The translations under genes and the position numbers were made by a program. DNA of 64,000 nucleotides from Euglena gracilis (lineage: Eukaryota; Euglenida; Euglenophyceae; Euglenales), in the NCBI GenBank assembly GCA_039621445.1, contig CP154955.1, positions 4,645,284 through 4,709,283 on the forward strand, given 5' to 3'. The first letter of the stretch is position 1; each line of letters begins with the position of its first letter. The notes below the pieces were generated by a model. The model was not told the origin of the DNA and did no database searches. It saw nothing but the letters and a program-made list of their open reading frames with translations. Of the stretch, positions 34,136-43,838 are shown one piece after another.

Positions 34136-34729
34136 AAAGGCCACGTTGTGCCAATAAACCATGCAACACAACGTTGTTTGTGCATTTGTGTTCTTCTATT
34201 ACTGGAAGTAAGCGTCGCGCTAAGTGTCCAAAAAAGCAGCCTCTGTTTCTGGGTCTTTTTTTTTCTGACTGACGAAAGCTTTACTGATCCAAAAAAAAAT
34301 GAACCAGGGGATTTCGGTTTTTTTTTTAACATCTGCAATGAGACGTTAGAACTCACGGCCTTTTTTCAATTGAACCCGCCCCAGGAAACCGCCCCCCCCC
34401 CCTTTCGTCGCGCACACAGTTGCTGTTGCCCTTATTTTGGGCCAATATTGGCATGTGTGTGATGTGGCCAAGCACCACACTGCCACTGCTTCCATCGCCA
34501 TCCCCGCCGATCTTGCATTCAGGTACAAAAAAAAGAATTGTATTCCATGCAAATGTCACACTCACCACAATGTTATGAAGAACAGGGTTGTTTTGCATGT
34601 ACAATTTGTATACGTTCCCATGTGTTCCGATTTCACCCCAACGTTCATGATAATGACCCAAAATTTTATCTCAGCCAAATTTCTTGGTTGCATCATCATT
34701 TGCTTCGAAATGAGTATAACGGGCATATA

Positions 34730-35110
34730 AACCCCCCCTAAATAACCCCCCCCCCCAAATAATCCCCCCCCCCTTGGGGTCCGACTTCGGCCGCCGAAAT
34801 AATACCCCCCCCCCCCCTGTTCCGGGCCAAAGGCCCGGATTTTTGACCTGAAAATGTCGGTAAAAACCACAATCTCTGACAACAAATTACGAAAAAAATC
34901 AAATTTTCTGGCTCATCTGACCTCCATAAAATGGTAAATTTGACAAGAAAGTGCAAAAAACGACCCAAAAGGGGCTTTTGGGTGCTATTTTGAATTTTAC
35001 GGGACTTCGAAAAAGTTCGAAAATTTTGGAAAAATAATACCCCCCCCCCCCGCCCTCGGGCCGGGACTTCGGGCAAAAAAAATAATACCCCGGGTATTAT
35101 TTGGGGGGTT
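34730..35110. repeat. C/G-capped foldbacks with AAATAATACCCC word
   Basis: CCTAAATAACCCCCCCCC and AAATAATCCCCCC (34737-34770) meet GCCGCCGAAATAATACCCCC near 34790. At 35030-35105, AATAATACCCCCC, a GCCCTCGGGCCGGGAC centre and GGGTATTATTTGGGGGG form the second set. Both centres contain GGGCC palindromes. It is a second insertion in the family B array. Confidence 0.65.
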
Positions 35111-35949
35111 TTAACATGCACATATTTCTTGTGACATTATAATTTCTGATGTCCATTCTCCCAAATATTTCTGGTGTAAAAACAGATGCAACCTGCTTTT
35201 TACTCTTCTTTTGTACACCAGAAACATTTGTAAAGCATGAATTAGCTACATGCATTTCGTACTTGTTTTTGAACCTGAAGCTGCTCGCCGGGCAGCCTCC
35301 TGGGTCCAGAGCATGGATATTTCGGAGGACGCTGACCTGCGAACCAGGGGTTTTCATAGGGACCCTTGGGGAGTTTCTAGCCTCTGATTGGCAAAAGGCG
35401 GCAGGATGGAAAGGAGCTGGTAGAAACACCCAACTGTCCCCCCCCCCCGAAAGGGTTCGGGGATGGAGGGGGCTGCGCTTTTCTAACCCATTCCTTTCGT
35501 TTTGCACATTCTAATGGATGGATCTAGGTCATGGCTGGGGGGGCTGTGAAGGAGGATTGTGATGAAAGGAAAAATTGAACCGATACGTGACTTGGGCAGC
35601 CCAATAGGCCCGTTGGCCTATTGGTTGGACCCAAGTTATGTCACTGAACCTCCCCCGGGGTTGCTCCCAGCACGAATTTTGGCTTGGTGCTTGGATTTCA
35701 GCTACTGCATGCCTCCCCCCCCCCGACGATGGGTTGCACTTCGCCTTAGAAAAGCCCTACTACGAACATGCCCCTTTGGAATTCCTCCCGCACCCCATGA
35801 CAGCCCGATTCGTCGCTACCACAGGCATTGTTTGCTGATTTTGGCCCGTATTTATTGCCGCGTGTGTGATATGACCAACCACCACACGGCCAATAACACC
35901 ACCACCATCACCACTCTTGCCGCGTGCAGGTTTGAAGTCAAACATTGAT

Positions 35950-36680
35950 TTCCTATAAATGTTGTTTTGAACAGGGTTCTTTGGACATTGCTTGTGGATG
36001 TGAAATATTTTCTGTTCCTTTCAGCATTTTCATCATCACCATCGCTGTTGGCATCACTGCTGTTCCTCGAAAAAGCTCCCACCAGAATTAAACAGGAGAA
36101 CAACGTACGCGGTGATGCCTAAAATATAGCCAAATGTGAGCAAAAAGTTGTGTATGAAGTCCATTTGTATAGGCAAATGCTTTTTGTAAATTTCACAGAA
36201 ATTGTGACCCATCTGGCCTCGTAATGCATGTCGATCGACGGAGGATATGAATTACTTTTTCTGGTACAAGGAACAAACAATTTCATCGTCCGTTTGTTTT
36301 AGCACTTTTTTCAAAACATTTCCCTCCGGAATTACGTCATTCTAATGGCGTTTCGGGACAAACTGTGATGGAACATGGCTGAATTTTGACAGAAAGTGAT
36401 GGACAACTGTGGCTGACACCCAGCTCTTTTTGAATCCTCCCCCAAAGTCAGATATTCTTTGGCAGAGCACATATGAACCACACCATGTTCCGCTGTTTGC
36501 AAGATACCTCGTTGGGCATGTCATCCCTGGAACTTGCTCCTACACAAGGCAGGATCAAAAGAAAGATTCATCGAGGTCCGACGTTGTCATTTGCAACCCA
36601 TTGCACTTAGACCCAGTCATGGCATTTCATGGTCTGCAAATTTTTCACAGCACTGTGTGGACAATGCTGTCCTACTGAAG
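35950..36680. other. No gene recognised
   Basis: An acceptor-like TTCTGTTCCTTTCAG at about 36011-36025 precedes a His-rich frame, and 36409-36678 (+) is open for 89 codons. Neither shows a recognisable family. The Helitron 5' end may lie in this stretch but I cannot place it. Confidence 0.3.
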
Positions 36681-36684
36681 GGTA

Positions 36685-37653
36685 ATGTTCCAGTACAATG
36701 CACAAATGAATCTCTGCACCGTAGGTCGTGCAGTGGTCGGTGAGATACGATATCGAGTGCTTTTATCCTGCGTTCTCTTCTCCTACAGCATTTGCCAATT
36801 TTCTTCAACAATGCAGAAAATGAATTCAACCGATCAAACAATGACGGTATGTCCAACATCATGGAATACTGCCGTTGTTTTTGTTGCTTCTGGGTGTCTC
36901 TTGTTTGCAATCATTAAAATTTTCAAGGATCGTGTGTCATTTGCTAGCAGCTCTGTCGCAGCAAATGACCGAGGAATGCACCAAACATCTTTGGATGATG
37001 CTTCTGAATGTTGGGGGGATTTCGAGATGGAACAAGTGATGCGTACTGAATATGCATTTGGCTCTTGGGATGCAACCAACAATGCAGAAATAAAGAGCAA
37101 ATCCGGTTGCAAAATGTATGGCTTTGTGGAAAACTGTGACAGTTCTTGGCCACAGGATGCAGCGTTGAGTCTTGGAGGTTCTAATTTCATGGAACGAAGT
37201 ACTATTACAAGGCCGCAATGCAAATATTGCATGAAGGAATTTTCAACAAGGCCAAATTTGCTACGCCATTTGCGAAATGTCCACGCAGGTGTTGAACAAA
37301 GGGTTTGTGAATCCACATCGGCAGATGCCACGCTTCTAGAAGACTGCACTATGGAGGCCAGTGAAAGTGACAGGCTACAATGTCTTCACTGTGAGAGAAC
37401 GTTTGCATCAAATCAGCATATGCTGAGGCACATGCGTGACAAGCATTCCGTTGACACTTCAAACACTCGTAGTCCTGGACGATTCCGCTGCAGCAAATGT
37501 AATCAGGTTTTTTGTGATTCATGTAATTTGAAGCGACATCTCAAAACGTGTGACCCCTCCCAAGGACCCCGTTGTCCTCACGAGTGTGCCCTTATTGCAA
37601 AGAAGAATTTTCAAGAGGGCAGCACATGCGACGGCACGTGCTGGGTTGCGTGA
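36685..37653 (+). CDS. Helitron N-terminal C2H2 zinc-finger segment
   Basis: Three C2H2 fingers lie near the C-terminus: CKYCMKEFSTRPNLLRHLRN with H, CLHCERTFASNQHMLRHMRD with H, and CSKCNQVFCDSCNLKRHLKT with C. A fourth, CPYCKEEFSRGQHMRRH, is found in the next frame just downstream, so a frame change occurs around 37560, next to a CCCC run. Fingers of this kind in Helitron proteins are thought to help DNA binding. The first 40-60 residues contain a hydrophobic stretch unlikely in such a protein; the true start may be the ATG at 36811, after a CTCCTACAG acceptor-like sequence. The last 20 residues after the third finger are probably out of frame. Confidence 0.7.
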   Translation: MFQYNAQMNLCTVGRAVVGEIRYRVLLSCVLFSYSICQFSSTMQKMNSTDQTMTVCPTSWNTAVVFVASGCLLFAIIKIFKDRVSFASSSVAANDRGMHQTSLDDASECWGDFEMEQVMRTEYAFGSWDATNNAEIKSKSGCKMYGFVENCDSSWPQDAALSLGGSNFMERSTITRPQCKYCMKEFSTRPNLLRHLRNVHAGVEQRVCESTSADATLLEDCTMEASESDRLQCLHCERTFASNQHMLRHMRDKHSVDTSNTRSPGRFRCSKCNQVFCDSCNLKRHLKTCDPSQGPRCPHECALIAKKNFQEGSTCDGTCWVA

Positions 37654-39023
37654 AGGCACCAACTCATAGTGTGTCGAGAAGGCGCTTGTTTCATGAGGAG
37701 AGCACGGACACGGGTATGCATGGCTACGAGGGTCTGCACAGTGGTGCACAAGGAGCATCACACGGTCGTCAAGGGGGACATTCTGGTGACAAAGGTGGAC
37801 CAAGTGGGTTTGCAGGTCTGGCGTTTGCCGCTGAGGGGGGGGTTGAGGGTGGGGTGTATGCTGATGAAGGTGCTGACGGAGGAATGCAAGGTGCTGAAGC
37901 TGGTGCCCCACACGGTGCAGAAGGAGGGTGTAGTGGGGTTCAGGGTATGGTGCATGCCGGAGAAGGTGCTGAGGGAGGAATGCAAGGCGCACAAAGTGGG
38001 GTCTTGGGTGCATCATTTGGAGGACACAAGAGCTTTGTGTGGGAACAATTACATGCCTCATCGAGGATGAATTTTGCACCAGGGAAACTGGTAGATGAAC
38101 AGTTTGCACAATTGCTAACTGTTGAGCCCCCAAACGAAACAGAATTTCGGTCGTTGGGGGGATGGAAATCATTACCGGCGGTCATACGGGGATGGTGGGA
38201 TTCAACTGGGTGGGGCATATGGCCCACAAGTCCGTATTCATTTCCAAGCGCCCAGAGAGATGAACTTTTGCAGAAGCTGGAGCATGAAGAACTGACACCG
38301 CAAAGTGTTGTTTCTATGGCGAAAGAGTGGGAAGAAAGCGTTGGCGTTCTGGAGAGCATAAACATTTGTCAAGTGTGTGGTGTGGAAGATTTCATTGAAG
38401 TGACACGTGTTTCACTTCAATCTTTGCACGTGCTGCAATTGAATGAAGTTGAACAGGAGCGCTTGGCAAAAATCCCTCCCAAGCACCATTGCCATCTGTG
38501 CATTGTGCAGCATGGGGGCAATTTGTATTGGTTGCATGGTGTCCCTGAAGGAGGAGATGCTCATGTTTGCAAACAGTGCCAAAAATCACTCATTGGGCCA
38601 AGCCCTGTTCGTCCACCAAGATATATTGCCAGTGGAAAACATTTCGGGAATAGGTCGGGACTGCCTCAATTGACAGCGCTAGAGGAACGCCTCATTGCGC
38701 CTGTGAGGACATGTATCTCAATCGTGAAACTGGTGGCCATAGGGGGTGGGCATGGCGTGGGGTGGGGAATTAAGGGACACACAATCTCTTTTCCCCATGA
38801 AGGGTTGGAGCAAACCATTTTGGCCCTTCCAAATGTGGCCCGGCTGAAAGAAACCAAAGTTTTGTTCATGGGGACAAAGCCTCAATGGGATCAAGTGATG
38901 GCAACTGAACGTTGCAGAGCCAAAATTGAAAGAATTTTCACTGTCAATTGGGACAGGTTGATACAATGGCTTATTGTTTTGAAGCGCATCAATCCATTGT
39001 ACGCAACAGTTGAAATTTTGTAA
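37572..39023 (+). CDS. Helitron N-terminal region: finger 4, Gly-rich linker, Cys-rich domain
   Basis: This segment begins with the fourth C2H2 finger, followed by about 110 residues rich in Gly, Ala, Glu and His (EGG, QGA repeats, about 37720-38020). It then has a Cys-rich region with ICQVCG, HHCHLC and CKQCQKSLIG, and LTALEERLIAPVRTCISIVK. The last pattern (LT-x2-EE-x-LI) marks the conserved domain before Rep in many Helitrons (DUF6570-like). The 484th codon is TAA, but the same frame continues coherently as HEPSEIHAFCSAIFERVE from 39024. The stop is therefore a nonsense mutation inside the element protein. Confidence 0.75.
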   Translation: MSSRVCPYCKEEFSRGQHMRRHVLGCVKAPTHSVSRRRLFHEESTDTGMHGYEGLHSGAQGASHGRQGGHSGDKGGPSGFAGLAFAAEGGVEGGVYADEGADGGMQGAEAGAPHGAEGGCSGVQGMVHAGEGAEGGMQGAQSGVLGASFGGHKSFVWEQLHASSRMNFAPGKLVDEQFAQLLTVEPPNETEFRSLGGWKSLPAVIRGWWDSTGWGIWPTSPYSFPSAQRDELLQKLEHEELTPQSVVSMAKEWEESVGVLESINICQVCGVEDFIEVTRVSLQSLHVLQLNEVEQERLAKIPPKHHCHLCIVQHGGNLYWLHGVPEGGDAHVCKQCQKSLIGPSPVRPPRYIASGKHFGNRSGLPQLTALEERLIAPVRTCISIVKLVAIGGGHGVGWGIKGHTISFPHEGLEQTILALPNVARLKETKVLFMGTKPQWDQVMATERCRAKIERIFTVNWDRLIQWLIVLKRINPLYATVEIL

Positions 39024-39884
39024 CATGAACCCTCCGAGATACATGCATTTTGTTCCGCTATTTTTGAGAGAGTTGAAATTGTGGAGGAAGGTGAAGCAAG
39101 GTCGTGTGATGCCCGCATGACTGCGGACATTGCAAACCCTTCCAGTGAATTAGAAACAAATGCCATCGACGATGCAGTTTTAGTAGCGGATGGCACCATG
39201 CTCGCGTCTGCAAGTAATGACCTCCCAGCAGTGGCCCAATGCATTCGGGATATTTGCCAAAACCGTGCGACCACGTTTGTTCATAGGGATGAAACCCCTG
39301 TCAACGAGTTCACGCGGAATGCACATCTACTAATGGGATCTTTTCCCACTTTGTTCATGACATATCAAGGCATTGAAAAAAACAGTGGTTTAAATACGGA
39401 AACCGTGCGTCATCTTTTGTATCAATACGACCACAGGTTTGCTGAGAGCCGGGATTTTGTCCTTCTCCTTTTCAATCAAAAGTTAAGGCACATGGCTCTC
39501 CGAAGCATAAGTCGTCGCCTCAAAGCAACCCCTTCATTTTTGACTCGCTTTGAAAACGCCGTGAATAGTGCTGATTTTAAAGAACGCTTAGATGAGGCAA
39601 TCAAGAACCCAACGGGTTTGTTGGCCACAAAGTTACTGATGGAATTTTTGCCAATTCTTCGCACTTGTCATAGTATTGTGCCGTTCGGTTCTTCCGAAAG
39701 GTATGCCACCCTTGGGAAAATGCAAGCAATGCTTGCATGGTTCGGCATGCCATCCGTTTTCTTTACATTTGCACCAAATGAGGTGGATAATGTGCTGACA
39801 CTAGCATTGTGCATGGGCAAGGAAAAAATCTCAATTGAAATGCCAGAGACATCGGCAAAATTTTCCACAATATCAAATGGCTAA
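39024..39884 (+). CDS. Helitron N-terminal-domain continuation before Rep
   Basis: Same frame as the previous segment, read from directly after the TAA; the first ATG is at 39081 or later. It includes VNEFTRNAHLLMGSFPTLF and later LAWFGMPSVFFTFAPNEVDN. In Helitrons this part (fold '...G-x-PTlF-TlS... N') immediately precedes the Rep nuclease. The frame ends at a TAA (39882-39884), but the protein evidently continues in another frame as GKIFHNIKWLNKMAAARIF, which implies a 1-2 base shift near 39850. No intron signals are needed to explain it. Confidence 0.7.
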   Translation, partial: HEPSEIHAFCSAIFERVEIVEEGEARSCDARMTADIANPSSELETNAIDDAVLVADGTMLASASNDLPAVAQCIRDICQNRATTFVHRDETPVNEFTRNAHLLMGSFPTLFMTYQGIEKNSGLNTETVRHLLYQYDHRFAESRDFVLLLFNQKLRHMALRSISRRLKATPSFLTRFENAVNSADFKERLDEAIKNPTGLLATKLLMEFLPILRTCHSIVPFGSSERYATLGKMQAMLAWFGMPSVFFTFAPNEVDNVLTLALCMGKEKISIEMPETSAKFSTISNG

Positions 39885-39889
39885 ATAAA

Positions 39890-42310
39890 ATGGCTGCTGC
39901 TCGTATATTTGAGAGACAAGTGCTTGCCTTCATGAAAGTTCTATTAAAGGTTCCTGATGCAAATACTACCCGAAAACATGAATCCACGTCTTCCAGAAAA
40001 GTGGGCATGCATGGAACACCCATAGCTGCAGTTGTTTGCACAGAGGCTCAGTCTCGAGGTTCATTGCATGGGCACGGGGTATTTTGGGGGGGGATTCCAC
40101 CCCACATGTTGGATGCGATCATTCAGGATAAAGATGCAATAAAAATTGCTGCAAGGGTTCTGGATTCTCAAGTTTGCAGTAGTTTATGCAATGTAGAGCA
40201 TGAAAAATGGGAGCAAAGGCAAAGGGACCATTCCTCAGCGCCCCGCATGCTGGAAGAAAAAGAACGGATGCCCCCATTGTCCGAAAATGTAGAAGATGCA
40301 TATGTGTCCATCATGCAATTTGCGGAGGAAGTTATGGGGGCTCTGCAAATACACCGCTGTCTCATACCTAGTTGTGGCAAACCACCGGCTGGAAGATTTG
40401 GTTGCCGTTTTGGCATGCCACGAGCGTGTGGATCCCACCTGACCGAAACAGGACCCCACCATTTTGTGGCACGTAAAATGGAAACAGGCGGACACGATTT
40501 ACACGAGATTCCATTGGAACACATGGCAAGTATTGCACAAGATCCCACAATTGATAGCCACTTGGTGGTATGGGAAACGAAGCGACCACACAAATGTGAC
40601 GGACGTGTTGTTGATTGTAGCAAACTTGTATCGTTCATCCTTGCTTGTAACTCAAATGCACAAATTCTAGGCGGGGAGGTGGGCGTACTTGCTCTGGCAA
40701 ATTATGTTGTGGGATATTGCACAAAGAACCCCGTCAAGCTGGGCGGGGTTTTATCCGTTTTGCGTCACGTCTTGGGTGAAGTTGAGGAACGGCTCGGACA
40801 CAAAGTGCAACAGAAAGAGGATTATGCCGCCCTTTTGAAACGTGTCGTTAATGCCATGGATCGAAAAATTGAGGTGGGAGCTCAAATGGCCGCAACGGCA
40901 GTCCTAGGTTTTCCATCCTGGCATGCATCCCATAAATTTGTCATTGTAAATCCCTGGCATTACATCTCCAGTTTGCCAATTCTTTTTCCTGCGATGGAGG
41001 ATTCAGGCGACAAAAATTTCCACGACGGTGCAAATCCGTGCTCAGAAGTGAGTTCAAAAAATGATGACACGGTTACTGCAGCCACAAATAATGCAGCGGA
41101 TGGGGGAGTGCCATGCAACGTTGACGCAGATGCCCAAATGGATGACGAGAGCAATGAGGATGACGTTGATGATGATTTCAATGATGACGATGACATCATT
41201 GGGGATGACAGTGAACATCAGGAATCACAGACCGAAGACAGCAGTGATTCCAATGACGATGCAGCAAACAATTTTTTTCAACAACAAGTAGCAGGACTAG
41301 GTCGCACGCATTTGGCACGACAAAACGTTAACAGGAAGGACAGGAGAAAGAAGTCGGATGCAACTGCCACCCTGATGCATTCGCGTCAAATAGATAACTT
41401 GGATGATCCTTTCGTCGAGGAAGGAGGTACAACGGAACTGGTTTCCATTTTGCATGAGGGAAAGTCAATCATCGTGGGTATCCCGGCTGCATACAATTAT
41501 GCTTTACGCGGTTGTGAATTAGAAAGCATCAATGCGTTGGAATACGCTGCACATTTTTTGTTACAAAGTGATGCCAATAATGGCAGTGAAGCGCCTGAAG
41601 GATGTCCGAAATGTACAACGTTTCAGTTGCATGATAAGCATTTGTTGGCTGAAACGTGGGTTCAAAAAATGGGAAATCAATTCCGGTGCCCAGTGTTATC
41701 TGGGAGAAAATTTCCTAAATGGCCGGGGGAGGATGGACAGCCTCGCATCAAGAAAATTTGGGCACAATTTGTGATGACTTTCATCGTTCCGTGGAGTTTT
41801 GAACACCCACCCAAAAATTCATGGGCTGATTTTTGCAACTGGGAAGAGCATGCAAGAAAAAAGGACGCACCATATTTGGATCGTGCACGGTTCGCCTATG
41901 TTCAAAGGTTGAAAACCCTAGCAGCGGTTTCACAGAAAAATTCTGTTCTTTCTGCCATAATAAGAAACAGAAATCAAAAGAAATGGGGCACGCCGCACCC
42001 TCTTGACATAAATTTCAATGCTGCGGCTGAAAGAGGTGCATTGCAAGAAATGAGACATTCAGTGAACGTTCAGCATTTTCACGACACCCTGCACAATCTG
42101 CACGAGGCCATGCAGAAGTTCAGTAATGAGGGTTTGAAGGAATGTGAGCAGTCAGAACCACGGTTGGTGAATGTCTTATTGAAAATTTTCTCAACACCGG
42201 TGGACGTACACGGGCAACTTACAACATCTCCAAATGCAACGATCACTTTGCAATGCACATTCATAGCACTAACCCATTTGATGCCAGTGCACCTTTATCA
42301 GACACGTTGA
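39890..42310 (+). CDS. Helitron Rep (HUH endonuclease) segment, 806 codons
   Basis: Rep cuts and rejoins single DNA strands during rolling-circle transposition. The metal-binding HUH motif is EAQSRGSLHGHGVFWGG with His60 and His62. The catalytic two-tyrosine motif is NYVVGYCTKN with Tyr272, Tyr276 and Lys279. A Cys/His cluster (CLIPSCGK, CRFGMPRACGSH, residues 157-183) lies between them. Residues 415-465 are strongly acidic (runs of D and E), followed by a region leading to the helicase. The ORF ends in the wrong frame (last about 15 residues); the helicase continues one frame over from about 42253. This is the longest unbroken piece of the element. Confidence 0.85.
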   Translation: MAAARIFERQVLAFMKVLLKVPDANTTRKHESTSSRKVGMHGTPIAAVVCTEAQSRGSLHGHGVFWGGIPPHMLDAIIQDKDAIKIAARVLDSQVCSSLCNVEHEKWEQRQRDHSSAPRMLEEKERMPPLSENVEDAYVSIMQFAEEVMGALQIHRCLIPSCGKPPAGRFGCRFGMPRACGSHLTETGPHHFVARKMETGGHDLHEIPLEHMASIAQDPTIDSHLVVWETKRPHKCDGRVVDCSKLVSFILACNSNAQILGGEVGVLALANYVVGYCTKNPVKLGGVLSVLRHVLGEVEERLGHKVQQKEDYAALLKRVVNAMDRKIEVGAQMAATAVLGFPSWHASHKFVIVNPWHYISSLPILFPAMEDSGDKNFHDGANPCSEVSSKNDDTVTAATNNAADGGVPCNVDADAQMDDESNEDDVDDDFNDDDDIIGDDSEHQESQTEDSSDSNDDAANNFFQQQVAGLGRTHLARQNVNRKDRRKKSDATATLMHSRQIDNLDDPFVEEGGTTELVSILHEGKSIIVGIPAAYNYALRGCELESINALEYAAHFLLQSDANNGSEAPEGCPKCTTFQLHDKHLLAETWVQKMGNQFRCPVLSGRKFPKWPGEDGQPRIKKIWAQFVMTFIVPWSFEHPPKNSWADFCNWEEHARKKDAPYLDRARFAYVQRLKTLAAVSQKNSVLSAIIRNRNQKKWGTPHPLDINFNAAAERGALQEMRHSVNVQHFHDTLHNLHEAMQKFSNEGLKECEQSEPRLVNVLLKIFSTPVDVHGQLTTSPNATITLQCTFIALTHLMPVHLYQTR

Positions 42311-42969
42311 ATAAGACGTACGCCGCGTTGAAAAGCGACGATTTTCAACCCGCAGAAGTTGACTCCCGAGTGGGAACAAATCCAGCCCACGTACAACTGT
42401 GTATGCAGAGCAGTGTCGTTTTAACCGAGGAACAAGAAACTTTTGTAAAAATGATTTCTGAATATGTACAATTTCTTTCCATTGCAGATCCTTCATGCAA
42501 ACCGATCCCACCTCGTGTCGTTGTACATGCGGGACCAGGAACCGGAAAAAGCACAATGGCCAGGGAATTGCACAACCGACTGTCTACAACATTTGGACCA
42601 AACGTTTTGCGTTTCATGGCCCCTTCCGGGGTTGCTGCGTGCAATTTACATCGTGGGTCGACGTGTCACCATGGGGTGGGTTTGAGTGTGTATGCCGAGG
42701 ACGGTGTCAACGACACCGTGTTGGATGGAGGAAAAGAAAAACTGTATCGTTTGCGATCCCAATTTAGAGGCTGCAAAGTGCTTCTCATCGATGAAATGTC
42801 CATGTTGACTTGCAAAATGTTGCGGGACATTGACAAGCGCATGTGCCGAGTGTGCGACAACAATAGTGAACCCTTTGGGGGCATGTGCGTGGTTCTTATG
42901 GGTGATTTCGTTCAAATCCCCCCGGGGATTTATACATCAAGCCTAAGATGCAATCTGCGGCATCGTTAG
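42253..42969 (+). CDS. Helitron Pif1-type helicase, N-terminal half
   Basis: Superfamily 1 DNA helicase that would unwind DNA during transposition. Walker A is GPGTGKST (residues 94-101), motif Ia FMAPSGVAA (121-129), Walker B VLLIDEMSML (176-185), and motif III GDFVQIPP (217-224). The frame fails directly after motif III at a CCCCCCGGGG run. Shifting one base there gives GDLYIKPKMQSAASLD, then a TGA (42972-42974), then the next segment. The first residues overlap the end of the Rep frame, so a frame change occurs near 42255-42305. Confidence 0.85.
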   Translation: MHIHSTNPFDASAPLSDTLNKTYAALKSDDFQPAEVDSRVGTNPAHVQLCMQSSVVLTEEQETFVKMISEYVQFLSIADPSCKPIPPRVVVHAGPGTGKSTMARELHNRLSTTFGPNVLRFMAPSGVAACNLHRGSTCHHGVGLSVYAEDGVNDTVLDGGKEKLYRLRSQFRGCKVLLIDEMSMLTCKMLRDIDKRMCRVCDNNSEPFGGMCVVLMGDFVQIPPGIYTSSLRCNLRHR

Positions 42970-42974
42970 ATTGA

Positions 42975-43838
42975 TTGGAAGGCTATGCACTGTTCCAGTC
43001 GTTCAAAGTTATCAGCCTCAATACCCAACACAGGGCTCAAGATCCGGAGCACATGGCTGCAGTTGCAGCCTACCGAATTTTTTCTTTACCAGGGCTACAC
43101 ACCCGAGACAAATTTTTGTCCTCCTTGAAACTGATAACCCCCTCTGATTTTCAAAGGGACAGGGCGTGGGCAAATGCGCTTATTGTGTCCACGGACCGAA
43201 AATGTGTGCACATGGTGAATGAGGTCATGGTTCGTTTATTTGCCGAAAGCACGAGAAAACCCATAATAAAATGGAAGTTGCCATTGAAAAATGAGTTTGC
43301 TGCATGCATTGGTGAGGATGTCCAAAATGTAATGTATGCCAAAGTGAAGGACTTGTGGGCACATGTTGTGCAAGGGTGTCCTATCACTTTGACATATAAC
43401 ATACGCCCGGAGCGTGGTTTGTCAAATGGCACAAGGGCTTCCATCCATTCCATTGTGCTCAGTGAAACTGAGCCTTTGGAGACGTTGGACAGGATCTCCT
43501 GTGCCCGCCCTGGGGAAATTGTGACATTGGTATACCCCCCTTGGGCAATAAATGTTATCGTTCCCGGGGATATCACAGACAATGCTGCTCTCAGCATCAC
43601 AAAGGAAGGTGGAAGAATCATTCCTTTGTTTTCCATCCCACGGGAGGTAAACATCGCGCGTTACGTGCATCTTTCGTCCAGAAAAAGCGGCATTGTGACA
43701 GTGATGGCACATCCTTTAATTTGCTGTTTGCAACAACTTTTCATGGAGTCCAATGTCGGACATTGGACAAAATCATTTTGTGTGTTGACCATCCCATCAC
43801 GCCCGCTCTGTCGTGCAATGCATTTTATGTGGGTATAA
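42975..43838 (+). CDS. Helitron helicase, C-terminal half, part 1
   Basis: Continues the Pif1-like helicase directly after the TGA at 42972, opening LEGYALFQSFKVISLNTQHR; the QHRAQD pattern corresponds to motif IV of this family. ANALIVSTDRKCVHMVNE and GCPITLTYNI with GLSNGTRASI follow, the latter matching the conserved 'N-x-NG' segment. Reading remains sensible to about 43690 (VHLSSRKSG); beyond that the frame is wrong and motifs V and VI appear in the frame of the next entry. No ATG begins this piece; it is a fragment of one protein. Confidence 0.75.
   Translation: MEGYALFQSFKVISLNTQHRAQDPEHMAAVAAYRIFSLPGLHTRDKFLSSLKLITPSDFQRDRAWANALIVSTDRKCVHMVNEVMVRLFAESTRKPIIKWKLPLKNEFAACIGEDVQNVMYAKVKDLWAHVVQGCPITLTYNIRPERGLSNGTRASIHSIVLSETEPLETLDRISCARPGEIVTLVYPPWAINVIVPGDITDNAALSITKEGGRIIPLFSIPREVNIARYVHLSSRKSGIVTVMAHPLICCLQQLFMESNVGHWTKSFCVLTIPSRPLCRAMHFMWV

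Larger units (their letters stand above)
29700..35945 (+). repeat. Tandem array, family B: diverged 0.5-1.1 kb units
   Basis: The family A anchor appears as CCACCGTGCCACACAGTGTTCA near 30248, 30982, 31474, 32608 and 33525. Each is preceded by TTTTTGAACCTGATATTGCT, CCTCCTCGGTCCCGAACA and CGAGGACCCCGAGCCA. A second block, GTGTGATGTGGCCAAGCAGC then ACACTGCCAATGCTTCCACC and TCAGGTAC, recurs near 30685, 31180, 31900, 32095, 33025, 34450 and 35860. It translates as CDVAKQHTANASTAIT with small changes, and TCAGGTAC resembles a splice donor. Shared anchor and order indicate that families A and B have one origin. Confidence 0.75.

Noticed and set aside
36685-36810. Membrane-anchored N-terminus of the zinc-finger protein
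   Set aside because: The hydrophobic stretch lies before the probable real start or comes from intron/UTR sequence; unlikely in a Helitron protein.
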